Shown: piece by piece, positions 36,467-51,454 of the stretch | Layout: every line of letters begins with the position of its first letter | Position numbering within the stretch: position 1 is the stretch's first letter | From: Erythrocercus mccallii | Taxonomy: Eukaryota; Chordata; Aves; Passeriformes; Dicruridae | DNA: 64,000 nucleotides | Direction: 5' to 3' | Assembly: GCA_013397435.1 (NCBI GenBank) | Contig: VZRG01000875.1 | Location: 209,204 to 273,203 of the forward strand | Notes under the pieces: generated by a model | What the model was told of the DNA's origin: nothing | What the model saw: the letters and a program-made list of their open reading frames with translations, nothing else | Databases searched by the model: none | Translations under genes and position numbers: made by a program

Positions 36467-38556
36467 GGAGAGGAGTGAAAACAGATCATCCAATCTGGAA
36501 GTTATTTGTTTTGTTTTAAAACGTAATACATTCTGATCTGATTCACCAAAAGGACCTTAAAGCTGAGTTGATATATGGAATCTTTTAATGTGAAAAGTCT
36601 AGACATAAAATAAAATTGGATTAGAGTAAAAATATATACTCAAACAACTGCAGATTTATGAAATGATGAAGTACAGACTCATGACAGACATATAGTTTAG
36701 CAGCAATGGATTCACACTTAATCTGCTTTTCACATATGTTTAAAAAATCTTCAATTATCTGCAAAAATCTGCTTCCATAATTTATCAGGGATTAAAAGAG
36801 CAGTGTTTTGACAACATAAATGCTTTAAGTGCAACTCATTTTTTGTACATCATTAATCCACATTGAATAGCTCCCAAGTTTTCTGACACTGGTAAATGTA
36901 TCCTTGCTGTTTATATTCGTGCAAATGATACTTTTACTATTTATGTTGAATTTCAGGGCTGTCTTATGTCAAGTTAAGTATGTTTTGGAAACTGCTTTTT
37001 TCTGTGTCTTGTAAGAGTCAATGTTTCATTGCTTTTCAGAACAGTTACGTTTGAGTGTAAATCAGTCAGTGTGATGCAACAGATTTCTGAAATCAAAATG
37101 AAACCTCCTGTGAAATGAAGTGGCTGCTTATCCTAGAATTACAGGTCCCTAGGAGACAGAGGGGTGGTATGACATTATTTACTCAACTGGCTTACTAAAA
37201 AAAGGATAGAGGAAAAAATTCCTTCTAGATAATTGTTGTTTTCTTTGAAATTGAAACTAACAGATAGGAAGTGGCTTTTCCAACTTTGAGTTTTGCCAGT
37301 TACCATGTTCAAAAATTCCTTAGCAAAGAGATTTTCAAGAAGATTAACAAGATAAATTCTTGGAGAATTGCTTATGGTTTCAACATTTTAGATTTTTAAG
37401 TTTTGGTTTGAGTCCAGAAAATTTGTCAAAGCTAAATTTTCAACAATCATGGAATGTTATTTAGTACCTTCAGCGGAACATAAAGAAACAGAAGAATTAA
37501 AACTAAGTAGTTATATTTGCCCTTATGACTCACTCCTAATTTATATTTTTGTGATGTTTATTCCCTTTTATTTATTCAGTCAGGAAATAAGTACAACAGA
37601 TGTGCTGTCTTATCACATGAGGTGTAAGTGTAAAATACGTTACGAAAATTGTGTCAATCCTCGGTCTCAGCTGACAGATGGTTTCTGCTCTGCTTCATCT
37701 TTCAACAATCTTGTGAATCCAAATAGATAATGTAGTTTGAGACAACAATTTTGTTGGATACTAGGAAGATAGAGTTATTTCTATTATACTTGAAAGTGTT
37801 GTAGTTTCCAAAGAAAAATAGAGACCTAAGCAATATTCCATATAACTTCTGGTTACCAAACCTCCTGAAATCCACTGTTTTCCAAATTGGCAATATCATC
37901 CAAAAATGTTGATGCAGCAGGGATCCAGTTTTATGGTATCCATTTTCCCTGGGTATTCATTTAGTTGCCCTGTTCTTTCCTAATGTTTCCCACAGAGCTC
38001 TCTGTGGTTTTCAATATCCTGCTGATGCTATTTCTTCATATATGGCATACAAAATTTTAGATACTAAACCATTTCCAAAAGATTAAATCAACTTGTCTAA
38101 CATATCATACCTGCTACCACTTTTAGTATGAGTGATGTGTCTGTGTTTCGTGATTTTAGAAACATTTATAAAAATAAGTATGCTTTTTGTCTCTGGGCAT
38201 CTCAAAGACTTTATTTAGACAGCAACACAAAGACTAGATGGAAGAAAACCAAGAGTGCTGCACTATAGGTTGTCATCTTTACAGTTTCTTGTGTGATATG
38301 GAGAAATGAAAACATATTCCCACTTACTATGAGTTATAATGCACTGCAAGCAAGGCTTAAGGCTCTCCTTTCTTCCTGTGAGAGAAATCAACCCCTGCCT
38401 GAAACATGCTGTATAGGACCCCCTCTGTTGATGGACAGCCAAGCAATTCCTCCATCACGAATATGTTGGACCAACTTGAGGCAGGAGCTGGGGTGTCTGG
38501 AGGACAGTGTTCAGTCACTAGGTGACATAGAAGAGGCAGATGCAGAGGGCGTGCGC
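36467..38556. other. Unique AT-rich stretch
   Basis: No gene is recognised. The frame at 37449-37730 lacks supporting evidence. The part next to the CR1 insertion (38290-38556) is richer in GC but unassigned. Confidence 0.45.
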
Positions 38557-39446
38557 TAGGCTGGAAAAGATCCCCTAGGATCATTGACTTCAACCTTTGA
38601 CTAACAACCACCTTGTCAATTACCTCCACTTTCTTGAACACCTCCAAGGATGATGACTCCACCACTTCTCTGGGCAGGCCGTTCCAATGCTTAGCAACCC
38701 TTTCAGTAGAGAAAATTCTTTCTGATGTCCAACCTGAACCATCCCTGGGACAGTTTGGGGCTCTTTCCTCTTGTCTTGTCACTTGCTACCATGAGAAAAC
38801 AGGTTGATCCTCACTTTATTCCAACCTTCTCTCAGGTAGTTGTAGAGAGCAACAAGGTCTCCCCTGAGCTTCCTTTCCTTCAGGCTGAACACCCCCAGCT
38901 CCCTCAGCTACTCCTCATCAGACTTGTGATCCAGACCCTTCCCGAGCCCTGCTGCTCTTCTCTGGACACCTTTCCAGGATCTCAGTGTCTTTCTTGCAGG
39001 GAAGGGCTTGGAACTGGACACAGGATTCACGGTGTGGCCTCACCAGTGCCCAGCACAGGAGTAGGTCACTGCCCTGCTCCTGCTGCCCCACTATTGCTGA
39101 TACAGACCAGGTGCCCTTGGCATTCTTGGCCACCTGGGCACAGCTAGCTCAGGTTCAGCTGCTGCTGACTGGCACCCCAGGTCCTTTTCCTCCAGGCAGC
39201 TTTCCAGATGCTGTGCCCCAGCCTATAGCACTGCAGGGATTGTTGTGACCCAAGGGCAGGACCCAGCACTTCACCTTACATAATCTCACACAGTTATCTT
39301 CAGCCCATCAATCCAGCCTGTCCAGGTCCCTTTGCAGAGCCTTCCTGCCCTACAGAAGATCAACATTTCCATCAAACTTGGTGTCATCAAGTGACTGAGG
39401 GGCACTCAATCCCCACATTCAGATCACAGATAAAGATATTGAATAG
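38557..39446 (-). mobile_element. CR1 LINE, about 890-bp 3' part, minus strand
   Basis: The plus strand is the reverse complement of CR1 over its whole length. Blocks include 'ggctggaaaagatccc' at the 3' end, 'gcaggccgttccaatgctta', 'aggtagttgtagagagcaac', 'aggctgaacacccccagctc', 'cattcttggccacctgggca', 'ctccaggcagctttccag' and 'cagcctgtccaggtcccttt'. The minus-strand product would begin at the reverse-transcriptase region around the FADDTK box (39385-39446) and run to the 3' UTR. It has stops and frame changes (for example, the Asp-Asp motif is broken near 39395), so it is dead. It is the best-preserved CR1 in the window. The 140-141 codon frames on both strands are shadows of it. Confidence 0.92.
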
Positions 39447-42400
39447 ATTTTGTTGCCTGAACATCTAAATTTTGTGTGTTTTCCCTATCTCAGCTATATC
39501 AATTTTAGTTTTACATTTTCGAGAAATTTCTAGATTGAACATTAATGACACTGATATTCTAACCTAGCAGTCTTGCAACATGGAGAGCAAAGTTTTAAAT
39601 TATGTAAATATATTCCTCATTCTCAAAAAATCCCACTGTTTCAGTGATACAGCTGTAACATTTATTTAGACAATTTTGCATTGAAAAGAAAGATGGAAAG
39701 GAAGATAAGAAATAAAGAAAAATTGTAAAACAAAAGCAGCTTGATAGTTACAATGATGCAAAACACAATTAATAATGTTGTCTTCCATGTTGTATAATCT
39801 TTAAGAAGGGAAAAATCTTATTATTTCTGCTAGTCATAGCAGTGACTGCATAATTAAAACTGCACAAAATTACCTTTGTAATGTTCCCAGCTGTATTTTA
39901 TTAGTAGACCCTTAAGGATTTGGTGAACAACATATTTTAATTCATTCCTTAGCTCTTAAAATGGGCTAATAGCTATCGGGTGTATTTTGGCCCAGTCCTC
40001 TGCTTTCTGTGTCAAATCCCTTATCTGAAACCAAAACCAGGAGCAGTACCTCCTCCTGACTTCCTTGTACTACATTATCATTGTGATGGTGATGATGATT
40101 TCGAGTTTCACTGAGTGTGATCCAAATGAAGCTATATCCAAGATCACTCTGTCCTGATGTCTTAATCCATACATTTTATGCAGCCCCAAGAGTGAATATC
40201 ATGTCTCTTGAGAAAGAAGGGCAGTCTCTGTATGATTAAGCAATAGATGGATGACCAGAGCATGGTGGAAGACTAGACTGTGATTCTCAGCTGTACAGCA
40301 AAACTGATGCACTGAGATTGTATGTGCATCCTTGCTCACATAGTATGTAACAAACCACCATAGACTTTTTTTTTTTTTGCTATATCACAGATTTGAAATT
40401 TGGGAATTGATCTCACTACAAACAAATATGGGAACCACTAAATTTTTAAAATTTGCTCACCTTTCCTTATAAAGGGAATGTCTCATTACAGTGTTTTTAT
40501 TTGAAATTATTTTTCCATATTAATATTTTACATTATCTCTTAACTACGACTTTGCTTTTTATTAGTGTAGTGAGACCATCTGTGCTCTGAGGAATAATTA
40601 TGCTTACTTTGAATCTGCATAATCCTTATATGTGGATCAGAAGGAGCCTCGACACCTTAGAATATTTAGCTGACAAAGCAGTGATAGCAGAACTTTTCTG
40701 GTCTTGCTCACTTCAGTGCTTGGGGGTGGGTAATCATTTAAGCTTTGTTTTTGACCATTGGATTTCTGAAACCTCTCTGACAATTTATCTGCAAATGCCT
40801 GGCACCTTATCAACAGGCATGTAATGTTTATTTTACTTCTTAAGATCAAAATAGAAATAAATTCTATGATACCCAGATTTTTAAAGTCTCCTCTATTCTT
40901 ATAGGAACAGCAATCTTGTTTTGGTTGCTTATATGATGATTATTGGAAAAGGTGAAGAAATATACTATTGTTTTCTTTATGTTATTTAACAGCTTAGAAA
41001 TTTTATTTTAGCATTACAACCTTGCAAAGGAATTTATATCAAGCCCATTAAAATCTATATGTCAACTTTACTTTCACCTTTTTCCTTTTTTTTTCTCACA
41101 AGTGATTTAATTGTACTAAATGACAGTGTACTGCTCATTAATTTGCAGGCTGACCCTGTGAGTTTTGGAAGTTCTAATATTTTATTTGGTTAGCATAAAT
41201 GCAAGCTGTATGAATCACAGAGCTGCATAATTTATATTGGCTTCTTTGTTTCTAAAAGTATGTGGGCAGTGTTGCATTTTGGGTGTTTTTCATTTACTCA
41301 CCCTGTCTAAAGCCATTCAGTTCACGTCTGTGCCAGAGCTCAAGTAGCCATGTGTATCCTTGGAATATATTTTATATGTAGATGCATGTTTCTGTACTCA
41401 CTCATATGCCCTAAAATACATACAAGATAGAGATTTCTTGGGCTAAAATGAGACATTAAAAATTCTCCCTCAGAGATGCAGCATGTACCATACATTTCAT
41501 GTGATACTGGGCTACTGAATTTACTTTAGAGTCTCTTTTTGTAGTTCTTCCTTGCAAATTTTAAAAACAATCTGCTTCTGCCAGCTGCATTCCTTTCCTA
41601 GGAGTAGAAGTACTTTGGGAATACATTGGGAAAACACAGTGGTTATGCAAGAATGTAGAGGACTTGTGGATACCAATTAAATTACTGTATAATCCAATGT
41701 AAATTTTGGTTCATGAAATAGAAAAAATGAAAACCAGCCATCAAGAGTTTAGTTATTATGATGTAGACGTTCAAACTCATCTGTGATTCTGTGAAGAGAA
41801 AGGTCATTCGCTTCTTCATAACAATTTTACATTGTTTCATAGGTTTTCATAGTTTTCAATTTCATAGGTTTTTTGTGAAGTTTTATGAATATCAGAAATC
41901 AGTCAGAAATTGGTTCTTTCCTTTTATGTCCTCCTACTTATACTGTTCTTTTGTTTGATGAACATTTGCATAGATTTGAAAGTGTCACTGTGTACACTGA
42001 TGCCTTTTCAGAAATGGTGACCTGAATCTCACATTTTAGGTTTCCCTCTCCTTTCACTCTAGGAGTTATTTGCTCATGCAATTAAATAAGAAAATTAACA
42101 AAATTCAGCTTAGGTAAGCTCTATGACAGATACAAGGCTACATTATGTGGTCCACTGTGAGGCACCCTGAGAACTTCCAATTTTTTTACATATTTGATGT
42201 GTGATCTTCTCTTGAAAAAATGATTAGCAAATAGACAAATTGAGTGACAGTTTTATGATGTGTTAAAATGAGTTTTTCCACTTTGATTTCAATAATTTTG
42301 TTGAACAGCATACATGACTGAAAGGATTGGGACATTGGAGTTAACTCAGACAATACAAAATACAATTTATTTGACTTATTATACTGTAATTCATGTGGTT

Positions 42401-44639
42401 TCAGAAAAAAAAATCTATATTTTTATTGATATGACTTCATAGCTTTATTATATCAGTATTGATGTGACACTACGGTAGTGGTCCATAGCATTTTCTAACT
42501 ACTGACTATGCAGCCTGATTAGATTTGTGGATTGTCTGAAGCTTGGTAGATACAGGTCAGGACTATATCAGAAAGACAATTATATATTTGTTTGAACTAA
42601 TGTGTGAAAGCAAATAAATATGTTCTATGCTTTTTATCAGCTGTCAAAGTCAATATCAGAAAAAAAGAAGTGTGGTTTACCAAGTTGTTATACACTTGTA
42701 TGTTCCATGTAGCTAAGTAAAGGAAAGTATCTTATATTTTGGCCCTCCTAATGAATGTTATTTGATTAATCTGCTGTCAAGATGGTAAAATATCCTTAAA
42801 ATGGTGTGCAACTTCTTTTCTGGACTGATAGAGAAAGGACTATTACTTCATATGTCTAATATTCATTGACTTCAGTGGGGATCTGTTAGAAAACTTTGGA
42901 GTATAATGACTTTTTAAAGCTTTGCCTTTATCAGATATGGAAATGAATATGTGACCATGAAAACTCATCTTTAGCATGAATTAAACTAGAGGAAAGGTAA
43001 AGAAACATTTTTTTGCAGTTGACAGTATGTGCATTTGGTTTCTACTGATCTGAGTGCTCATCACCCCTCTAAGTCTGTACATTACTCTGAACAATAGAGG
43101 GAAAAAGGCAAGATGAAAATTCAAAGAACACATAAAGAACAAGAGAAGAGGAAAGTTGTAAAAAAGACTGCACTGTACACAATAAATATTTAAAGCTCAA
43201 TTTTTCCCCAAGAATTAATGTGGTTTGAGGGGCCTACATTTTTCTTTTATATATCTTAGGTACTGCAACACAGTGAAAGGTGTTCTGTGCCTAATCAAAG
43301 AATTCTCAGGCTTGTTCAGCAACTGTATACATCTATAATTTAGGCTGAGGACTGGCTTGGCCTCTGTGATTTTATGAGGAAGAACAAAAAGTTGTGTGAA
43401 ACCACAAAACCACATGTTGTACATGTTGTACCTGAAGTGCTGTTGCAGTATGGTCCCAGCTGGGTTGCTGTGGTGGAGGGAAGCATTTCCTTTGTTTTCT
43501 TCTATTCTGCAGGGTCCTTCACATCCTTCCTTTGTTGTGTGCCTTCCCCCTACATGTCAGCTAAAGCTGAGTCCCATTACATCCCTTTGTCAATAAAAGG
43601 CAACCAAGGATCAGAAGTGAGGGAAGGGGAAATATGAAGCTTTCTCTGAATCTTTGCACCATTTCCTCTGTCTGACTGACATACTGCTCCCTATATGTAG
43701 CCTTTGACCTACATACTTGAAAGAGTTTTCTATCCCCTGAAATACAGGAATGAATTTCATAAGAGTTTTGTTTTGTTTTTTGTCTAGGTTGATGGCTATT
43801 TTGATAGACTCTTCTCCATTAACTTTGTTGGGCTAATTTCATTTTCTAACAGGTTGCCACTAATGTTTTATGCCAACATCTAACAAAGTGATTCTTCATA
43901 AAACAGCACAAATTAATACATATGCTTGGTGTTCCTTCTGTGTGAGTTATCCATAAAAACCTAGGCAATAATTATAATAGGAATGGATGGATAGTGGTAG
44001 ACATAAAATGTGAAGAACGAGTTTAGGATGAAGACAGTTTGCTGAACTGCCAGGCAAACTAAAATAAAAAGAACCTTGCCCATCTTACTGGAAAATGAAA
44101 CAAGAAACAAGGTTCTCTTTCAAAGGCCTATGATAGTAGCACATTTATTGTTAATTAAATATTTCAGCTTCAATGCCAACGGATATGCTTTCATGGGACT
44201 GGAACAGATGTGTCATTATTTCTGCCAGTTAAGAAGATGGCTTTGTTAAGTTTAAAATCACACAATTCACAATGGGAACTCATGGTGTCTAGAAAACATA
44301 AGATCTTCATTCCCAAATTGATTAATATATCTTAATTATTAGGTCCAATGTATGGTGTTTGATGAGATCATAACTCCCTGCATGTTTAAATCGTGTGGAC
44401 TCGATGGGATTTCTAACCTTTGGCAGTCTGATGAATAACATAGCACTACATACTTAATATGGGGCAAGACTGAAGTGATTTTAAGTCTTGATTTGATTTA
44501 AAATTCACATCTTGAAGCTCATTTAGGCTGAGATTAGACTGGGAGGTTGTCACACATATAGGCAAATATTTATATATGATTACATTGATTGACAAAGCCT
44601 CTTTTGTTTGCTGATTGCCCCTAGGCAGCTTATATATGC
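39447..44639. other. Unique AT-rich stretch
   Basis: No gene or clear repeat is seen. A T-run lies at about 40366-40378, and a short direct repeat (ACATGTTGT twice) at about 43412-43429. Confidence 0.45.
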
Positions 44640-45130
44640 AAGCTTGTTGGAAGGGATACCCAAAAAGCACCTAGTTCAACCTGTTGCTCAGGTTAGGGCT
44701 GAGTCAAATTCTATATCTCCTAGGACAAAAATTTCACAGCTTCTATCAGCCTCTGCTTCAGCATTTGATCAGCCTCATTGTTATTACTGTTAATTAGCCT
44801 TACTTCTAATACCTAATCCAAATTTACTTTTTTTTGCAGCTGTGACTGTGCTTCCCATCCTTTTAATATGCACCTCCAAGAAATGCCTCACTTTTCCTCT
44901 CTATATCCTCCCATTGGGTAGTTCCAGGTGCCCTTTAGACTCCTCCTCTCCAAGCTAAAAACCCCACTTCTTTCAGCTCTTCTTCCTACAGTGGGGAGTC
45001 CTGCTCCTTAAACGGCTTCACAACATTTGTTTGCCCTTGCTCCAGTAAGTTAATAAGCTTCTCAGGCTGGGGAGTGCAGAAATGTGCAGAGCTCTCCAGA
45101 TATGGCTTCATATGACAAATAGAGGGACAA
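44640..45130 (-). mobile_element. Old CR1 LINE, minus strand, with inserted or diverged middle
   Basis: The left end 'ggaagggatacccaaaaagc' followed by 'ctagttcaacctgttgctca' matches the reverse complement of the CR1 3' UTR start. The right part ('ctcctctccaagctaaaaac', 'tttcagctcttcttcctaca', 'gcagagctctccagatatgg') matches the next CR1 blocks. The middle is strongly diverged. The copy is much older than the 38.6-kb one, and edges are approximate. Confidence 0.65.
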
Positions 45131-48100
45131 CCTGGTAACAGTTTTGCTAAGGCAACACTGTATGACCCATACTGGTATTGTCTGGAGAATAATTTGCACA
45201 ACAAATATGTGTGACACATGTGCCCTGTGTGTCACAAAGGAGTTAAAATAAAGATGTAGATTGATGTTTGTATAAAATTCCCTATTGTGTAGCATAGAAA
45301 GTGGCTGAAGTGGCTCCCACTTTTGCCATCACTTGTTAGGTAGAAGGGGTGGAGTCAGAGTACATCCATTAAATGAATTTTGACATCCACACTTTTTATA
45401 CTATACAAGAAGGATGGCTGCCATGGTATTACTCTTAACTGTCTTTCTGGCTAGGTAATCAAACTTCCTATCTTTTTCACAGCAGAATAAATGATGTTTC
45501 TCGTCTCAAAACCTTTTTGTTATCACTACTGGCCAGTGTACAATTTGAATGTTTTGTGTAGAATGTGGCTGTCTACATTGGGAAAAATGAAAGGAAAGAA
45601 GAATAAAACACTTAATGTTTTAGTGTCTGAAGAAGGCAGCTCAGTTGCATCAGGGCTTTTACTTCAGTATATCTACATCCCACATTCCTCTCCTAAAGAG
45701 TGAAAAAAAACCCCAAAAAACCTCCACTCTGTAAAGAACTAGTTCCATGTGGGGCATTCCATGGCCGTTTTTATAAAGAGATTCAGATCATCTTAGGAAG
45801 TTTCCAATCTACTTAAAATTTGTTTGATTTGTCTTGTCATTTCTTTTCTTTCCTTAGCTTACTGCTTTAAATGGTTTTCACCATAGTGACTGCAAGGTTT
45901 TTGCAAATTTCTTTAAACTCTGTACTAAACCTCATATTGTCTTATTTCAGTCCAACTCTGCCTCATGCACATTGGACAAAAAAATATCTGTTTGTTAAAA
46001 TCTTGTGTATGAATCACAAAATCTTGAGATATTATGTTTTGAAAGATACATGCATCTTTACACCAGAAAAATATAAGGAGAAAAGTCTCACTTAACTTGA
46101 AATTAATTAGTGTTGGCAGGTTTCTATGTATTGTGTTAACTTATGGTACTCAGTGCTAAAATGTAGTGCCTTGAAACTTATAATAACTTAAGACTATAGC
46201 AGAGGCTGAAGATCAAAGTAGAACAAAAAAATATTGCCAGCTCTTAAATTTTGTATTGTAAAAAAATTTCCATCTTCAGCAAGTTGACAGTAAAAATAGA
46301 CAAACCCAGTATTTTAGGATGTTGAGCCAAAGACTGTGTGAGAAAGCCTCCAAATGTCTTGCTTTAAGTTGTGAATTATTGTTGCTTGATTTTGAAGAGT
46401 GAGAAATGGTGAATTTCTTAAGACCCTCAGGATGTGGAAGCTGTATACTGGTCTTATTTTGAATGACAGTATAGCTAAACTCTTCAGCCAGAAACATGTT
46501 TGTGTAATTTTTATTTTTTCAGTTGTCTTTTATGTATGATATAAAGTTGCTATTAATTTAAAAACTGTCACTCACAGAATGTGGGAAAGGAAGGCCAACA
46601 GAGACAAGCACTCAACAACAGCTGAAACTGGTATCCTGAGACAGGTGATAATTTGGTACAGCTAATTATCATTTTCCCACATGAAATAATGTCAGAAACA
46701 TAATAAATTGGTTTTGCTTTGATAAGGCACATTTTAAAACCTCCAACCAGTGGTGATTTTGTCATATAATGGTTGCTTGTTTAAAAGAAAGAAAAGAACC
46801 AAACAAAAAATGCCAAAGACAGTGACTCTGAGCATTTCCTTTAGGAATGATTCATTCTTGACCTAGCCTTGACCTTGTCACTAATATTTAAAAGTAGTAT
46901 CTTGCATTAATGGGAAATATCTGAGTTTGCTAATCTGTCCAAACTTGAACAGCTTGTTCTTATTTGAAGGGAAGAGTAGGTATATACACTTCGTTTGACA
47001 GCTCTTCCATGTGTGTTGGGTCAAATTGTATCTGATTTTATATGAGTTTGTGTTTAATCTGCTGCTGTGTGTTGTTGCTGATCACCCCCATCCTGTATAA
47101 CCTCATGTGTCATGTAAATATATTCCCTGGACAACTGGGCTTCAGGGTGAGAGAATGGCTCAGCCCTTGCCACATTATTACTGTGGATGCTGGAACATGA
47201 ATCTTTCACTCTTCTCTAGCAGTGTTCCACATGACTTCAGGACCATCATTATCTTTCCACTTTTTACTGACTGGATGGGTTTGGATGAGTTTGCATTCTA
47301 AAGTTAGGGGGTGGCAGACAGAGAGATATTATGCTTATAAATACCTAAGGAAATAACGCTGAAAAAGTAGTAGCTTTATGACTGGGTATTACAAACTTCA
47401 CTTCTTCATCTCTTTCCTCTCTAGTAGGTACAGAATCCTTAGAAACTTGCTCCAAACATCCCGGATCATCTGTTCAACACTTCTGCCTTAAATGTGCACA
47501 TAATTTGGCTAGAAATATTCACCTGTGTAAAATCTGTATGTTATTTTTGTTTTTATATATCAAACCTCAAAACTTCATATAATTCATGCAATCCTTAAGT
47601 CCACTGAGTTTGTTTTACTTTCTGAAATTCATGTTATTGTTTCCTTAAAACCTGTAGGCCAATTGACTTGCTTTTCTCCATATAAATATCTGCCTACTTG
47701 GCTATAAATCAGTGTGCATGAATGATCAGTTTAGACTTCTGTGGCTTTAAGCTGTGCTATTTCAGGGCTTTATATTACTTGGAAGCAGTATAACTTTATA
47801 ATAATTATTCATATCATTATATATGAGAGAACAGTTACGTAACTTATCATTGTGAAGGGAAAAAAGCCCAAACCAAAACAGCTTTGTATCTGCTTAACAT
47901 CCCTAACTATCTGGGGTTATATTATGAATAGTGTGCTCACTTGTGTACAAAAATTAATTTAATCCATTCTTGTCACGATTATGGTAAACTTTATATGGCC
48001 CTTTTACACTTCTGTTGTTTCTGAATTTGTGTTTGGTAACATTTCAAAAATTAAAGGCTTTATGAAGACAGTCTGTTGCAGGTGTTACACAGTAAGGTAA

Positions 48101-51100
48101 TGCAAGAATTACATCAAAAACATTATTTTCTTCTCAAAAGTAATCTTCTTATCACACATCCTTTGATACCTTTATGCTTGATATTGCATAGCTGCAAATT
48201 TTCTATAGTTTGCAGGATAGTGTCAATTTCTGTATCTTTTTCCCCTCTTGACATTTACTAATTTGTGATTTTATGCTGTCTTGGAAACTGACCTATTTTT
48301 ATTCACAGCTTATTTGATACTCAAGAAGTCATACATTTAGCTATCTCACAGGCTTAATACTGAATTCATTCTTTTCATTTTATGTTACAAAATGCCTCTT
48401 TCCTTATTAATTTTTTGTCTCCTTGGAATAAAAATAAGTTTGCTTTAGGTGGTAGATATGGAGACTAGAAAGTCTTCATGACACTGGCAACATAGTACAT
48501 TTTTACAAGAATAAGATGGGACCCTGGAGCCTGGTATTTTTAACCTAGTTTTTAAAGCCTTTCAAATCTCTTGCTTCTTTCAGAATTATCAATGTTTTCA
48601 TGAGATAGCTATCATAGCTATAGCCTTATATAGCTAAAAAATTCTTTGCCATACCCTGTGCTATTTTTTGAGGTATATCTCCTAGCCCCAAGTGTGACAG
48701 CTTTTCTGCCTTTTCAGCAACCATACAGACAACATAATCTATAGAAAGGTTAGATTTTATGGTATTTGCTGTGTAACTGCAAAAAAAAAAGTTTTTTTAA
48801 AAATTTGAATTCTCCAAATGCAAAAGGAAAGTAGAAATCCAGTCTCTCTGGGGAGTGTTAGAGAATGGTTGGCAAATAACTCAGTAACGTTCATTTACTA
48901 TTTTGACATTTGAAAACTTTTTCCTAGCTTTTCTGCATGCCTCTATTTTGAGGATGATGGTGATTATTACCACGGAAGTTGAATAACCATGTTAGTTTTC
49001 TATTTTGTATGTAGATTCAGTTGCCAACTAGCAATAGTTATGTTACTAGTCAACACATGATCTTAAAAGTAAATGACCTGAATAAGCACTGAAGGAATTA
49101 AATTTTCCTGATGCTTCTATTGTTTCTTCCACACTGTTCAGCCTTTAAAAAGTTAATTAATGCCTTGTACCTCTTACACTTCACCTAAAATCTGAGCTGT
49201 TCCTTTTCTGATACAAACAGATTTTCTATTTGCCAGGCATCTAAACCAATTTTAAGTTTCCAAAATTCTCTCAAGTCTTTTTCTGTATCAAAATAAAAGC
49301 ACCCTGCTTTAATGTATCACATAAAAATCCAGAACAGTAATTGTGAGACTTACAATTTATAGACCTTATTTTTAGTTAAAAAATGAGTGACAGCAGAAAT
49401 ATCTGCTATTGTGCAATCATAGAGGACCTGTGAGGCGGGTTGAGGAATGGAAAACTGAAGTTTTGCTTTATCTGAAATGTCTGAAGTGTGTTTTGCTTGG
49501 TAACTGGTGGTAATGGCAATACAGCTGTGAATTTCATCACATCCTTCTGTCATGTGTCCCCTTTCCATGTATGTGCACATGCAGCTACATACCAAACCAT
49601 GAACGTTACCATCACTCATTTTGCAATCCCATTTCAAAAATTTCCTTGTTTTCTAGTTCCATCTTTTCTTGGAGAGAAAGTGTGAGAACACTGTTATCTA
49701 TAAATTTTTCACAAACTGAGTGACCAGGTTTCATTTGGTATTTTCCCATCCCATCCTGGAATCACAGCTCTGTAAGAAGTGAATATTTCTTGCAGTTCTT
49801 TTTCCCTCATTCTTCTTTCTGATAGTGACAAATCTCTTTTATGCTTCCTCTCTGTCATCAGGACAGATTTCAGGCTTTTGGGGTCTTATTTTGTCTTGTT
49901 ACTGTGAGTTTATATAGGTGGATCCCATGAAAATGTCATACAAAACATGACTTATGCAGCAGGTATGGGTACTGCGCTGTTTTCATATCAGGTACAGGTA
50001 TGAAACCAGTGTATTGCTAATTTGTTTCTTATAGAAACACAGACTATCACATCTTTTTGAATAAAATTATTAAGTAAATGTAACATGGAAAAAGGACAAA
50101 GAACTGCTTTGTCTGCATTTCTTTTTCATAATGACACAGGTAAAAATCTTGCTTATGCAAATTCACTAGTTTTTATGAAGTCGTGGGGCTGAATTTTGGT
50201 AAATCAACCTTTTGTATTTAAGATTAATTTTTGTTTAAGTGCATTACATTTTGATTTACCTTTTTAAGGAGTAACTGCCAATAGCATCATTTAAATACTC
50301 TTCTAGTTTGGCATACTTTTATGGCTATGCTGAAGATTTTTTTTTTTATTTTAATAGTTTTTACTGATTTCATGTTGTGGTCATATAGTAAACATTAGAA
50401 ATTATCTGCAGAGAGAATTAGAGGGTTTAAGTGTGATTGTCTGAGTCATGTAAATGCCAAAAGCTTTTGGTGGCATTTTTCAGACTTTAAAAGTGGAAAT
50501 ATGTTATTTGCACATTGGCTCCTGATGGAATATGACACACTGCAGGCACGTAGTGAGTTTAAGTTTGGGCTTTAGCCATTAGGGGCTCTGTATATGTATA
50601 TACTTCTGGAAATAAATGAAACAAACTGCTTTCTGCAGACAGACATCTCTTGTTGATGAGCCAACGAAACTCCATCAGGTCAATGAAAGCAAATAGAATT
50701 TATGGATTTGCTGGAGCCTGTTATCCAGACTCAAATGTTATGGAATGTTTTTCTTACTTGATGTAACTTTTGTATTTTCTCCCAAATGAGTTTCAATATC
50801 CTTGTATTTGCCTATGAAATATTAATATTATACAGTACAATCTGAGTTCAAAAGCAGAAATTTGAGCTGAATTACATTTCAAGTATGTAAAAAAAGAGCC
50901 CCATCCTTTTAAATCTAGGATCTTTAAGCATCTCCTATCTTCCAACACAAACAGTTTCCCTTAAATTAGTCACAAAGGATTAGTTTTATTTATTGTGTTA
51001 ACGATCAGGCTGGAGAGCAAGCATGTAAGAGATTTTTCTATCTCTCTACTTTTCTACCTCGTCCAGACCTTTCTTAAAATCCAAGTGGGAACCATAGACG

Positions 51101-51420
51101 ATGACACTTAAACAAGAACCCATGCCTGGCAGTTCTCAGGCAGAAGAACCCTGGTGGGACTCAGCAAAACAAACATCAGACCCACCCCACTGAGCTTTTA
51201 CACCAACTATATCCTTACAGGATTAGCTTGACTCTGGACATACTGCTTATGGAGTTGGCCTAAAATTTTTTTGCCATTTGCCTTTACATTTTATCTTTTT
51301 CAGAATTGTGATGTGATAATGGCATGAGGGTAAGTAATGCGTTTTTAGTTCTTTAGCCTTACTAATTTTCTGATATTTGGAAAGGAAGACCACTTCCTCT
51401 TCAAATGCACCACTAAGTTG
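45131..51420. other. Long unique AT-rich stretch
   Basis: No gene, RNA gene or clear repeat is recognised. Short A/T runs lie at about 48780-48800 and 50338-50348. The segment 51060-51240 is richer in GC but unassigned. Confidence 0.45.
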
Positions 51421-51446
51421 ATGGGTCTGGGTAGTGAAAGACCCAT
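51421..51446. repeat. Small inverted repeat beside hexamer array
   Basis: ATGGGTCT (51421-51428) and AGACCCAT (51439-51446) are perfect 8-bp arms around a 10-nt loop, just before the hexamer array. Confidence 0.7.
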
Positions 51447-51454
51447 ACATGTGC

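Noticed and set aside
38357..39147. 140-141 codon open frames on both strands
   Set aside because: They lie mostly in the CR1 copy at 38557-39446. The reverse-transcriptase reading itself is broken.
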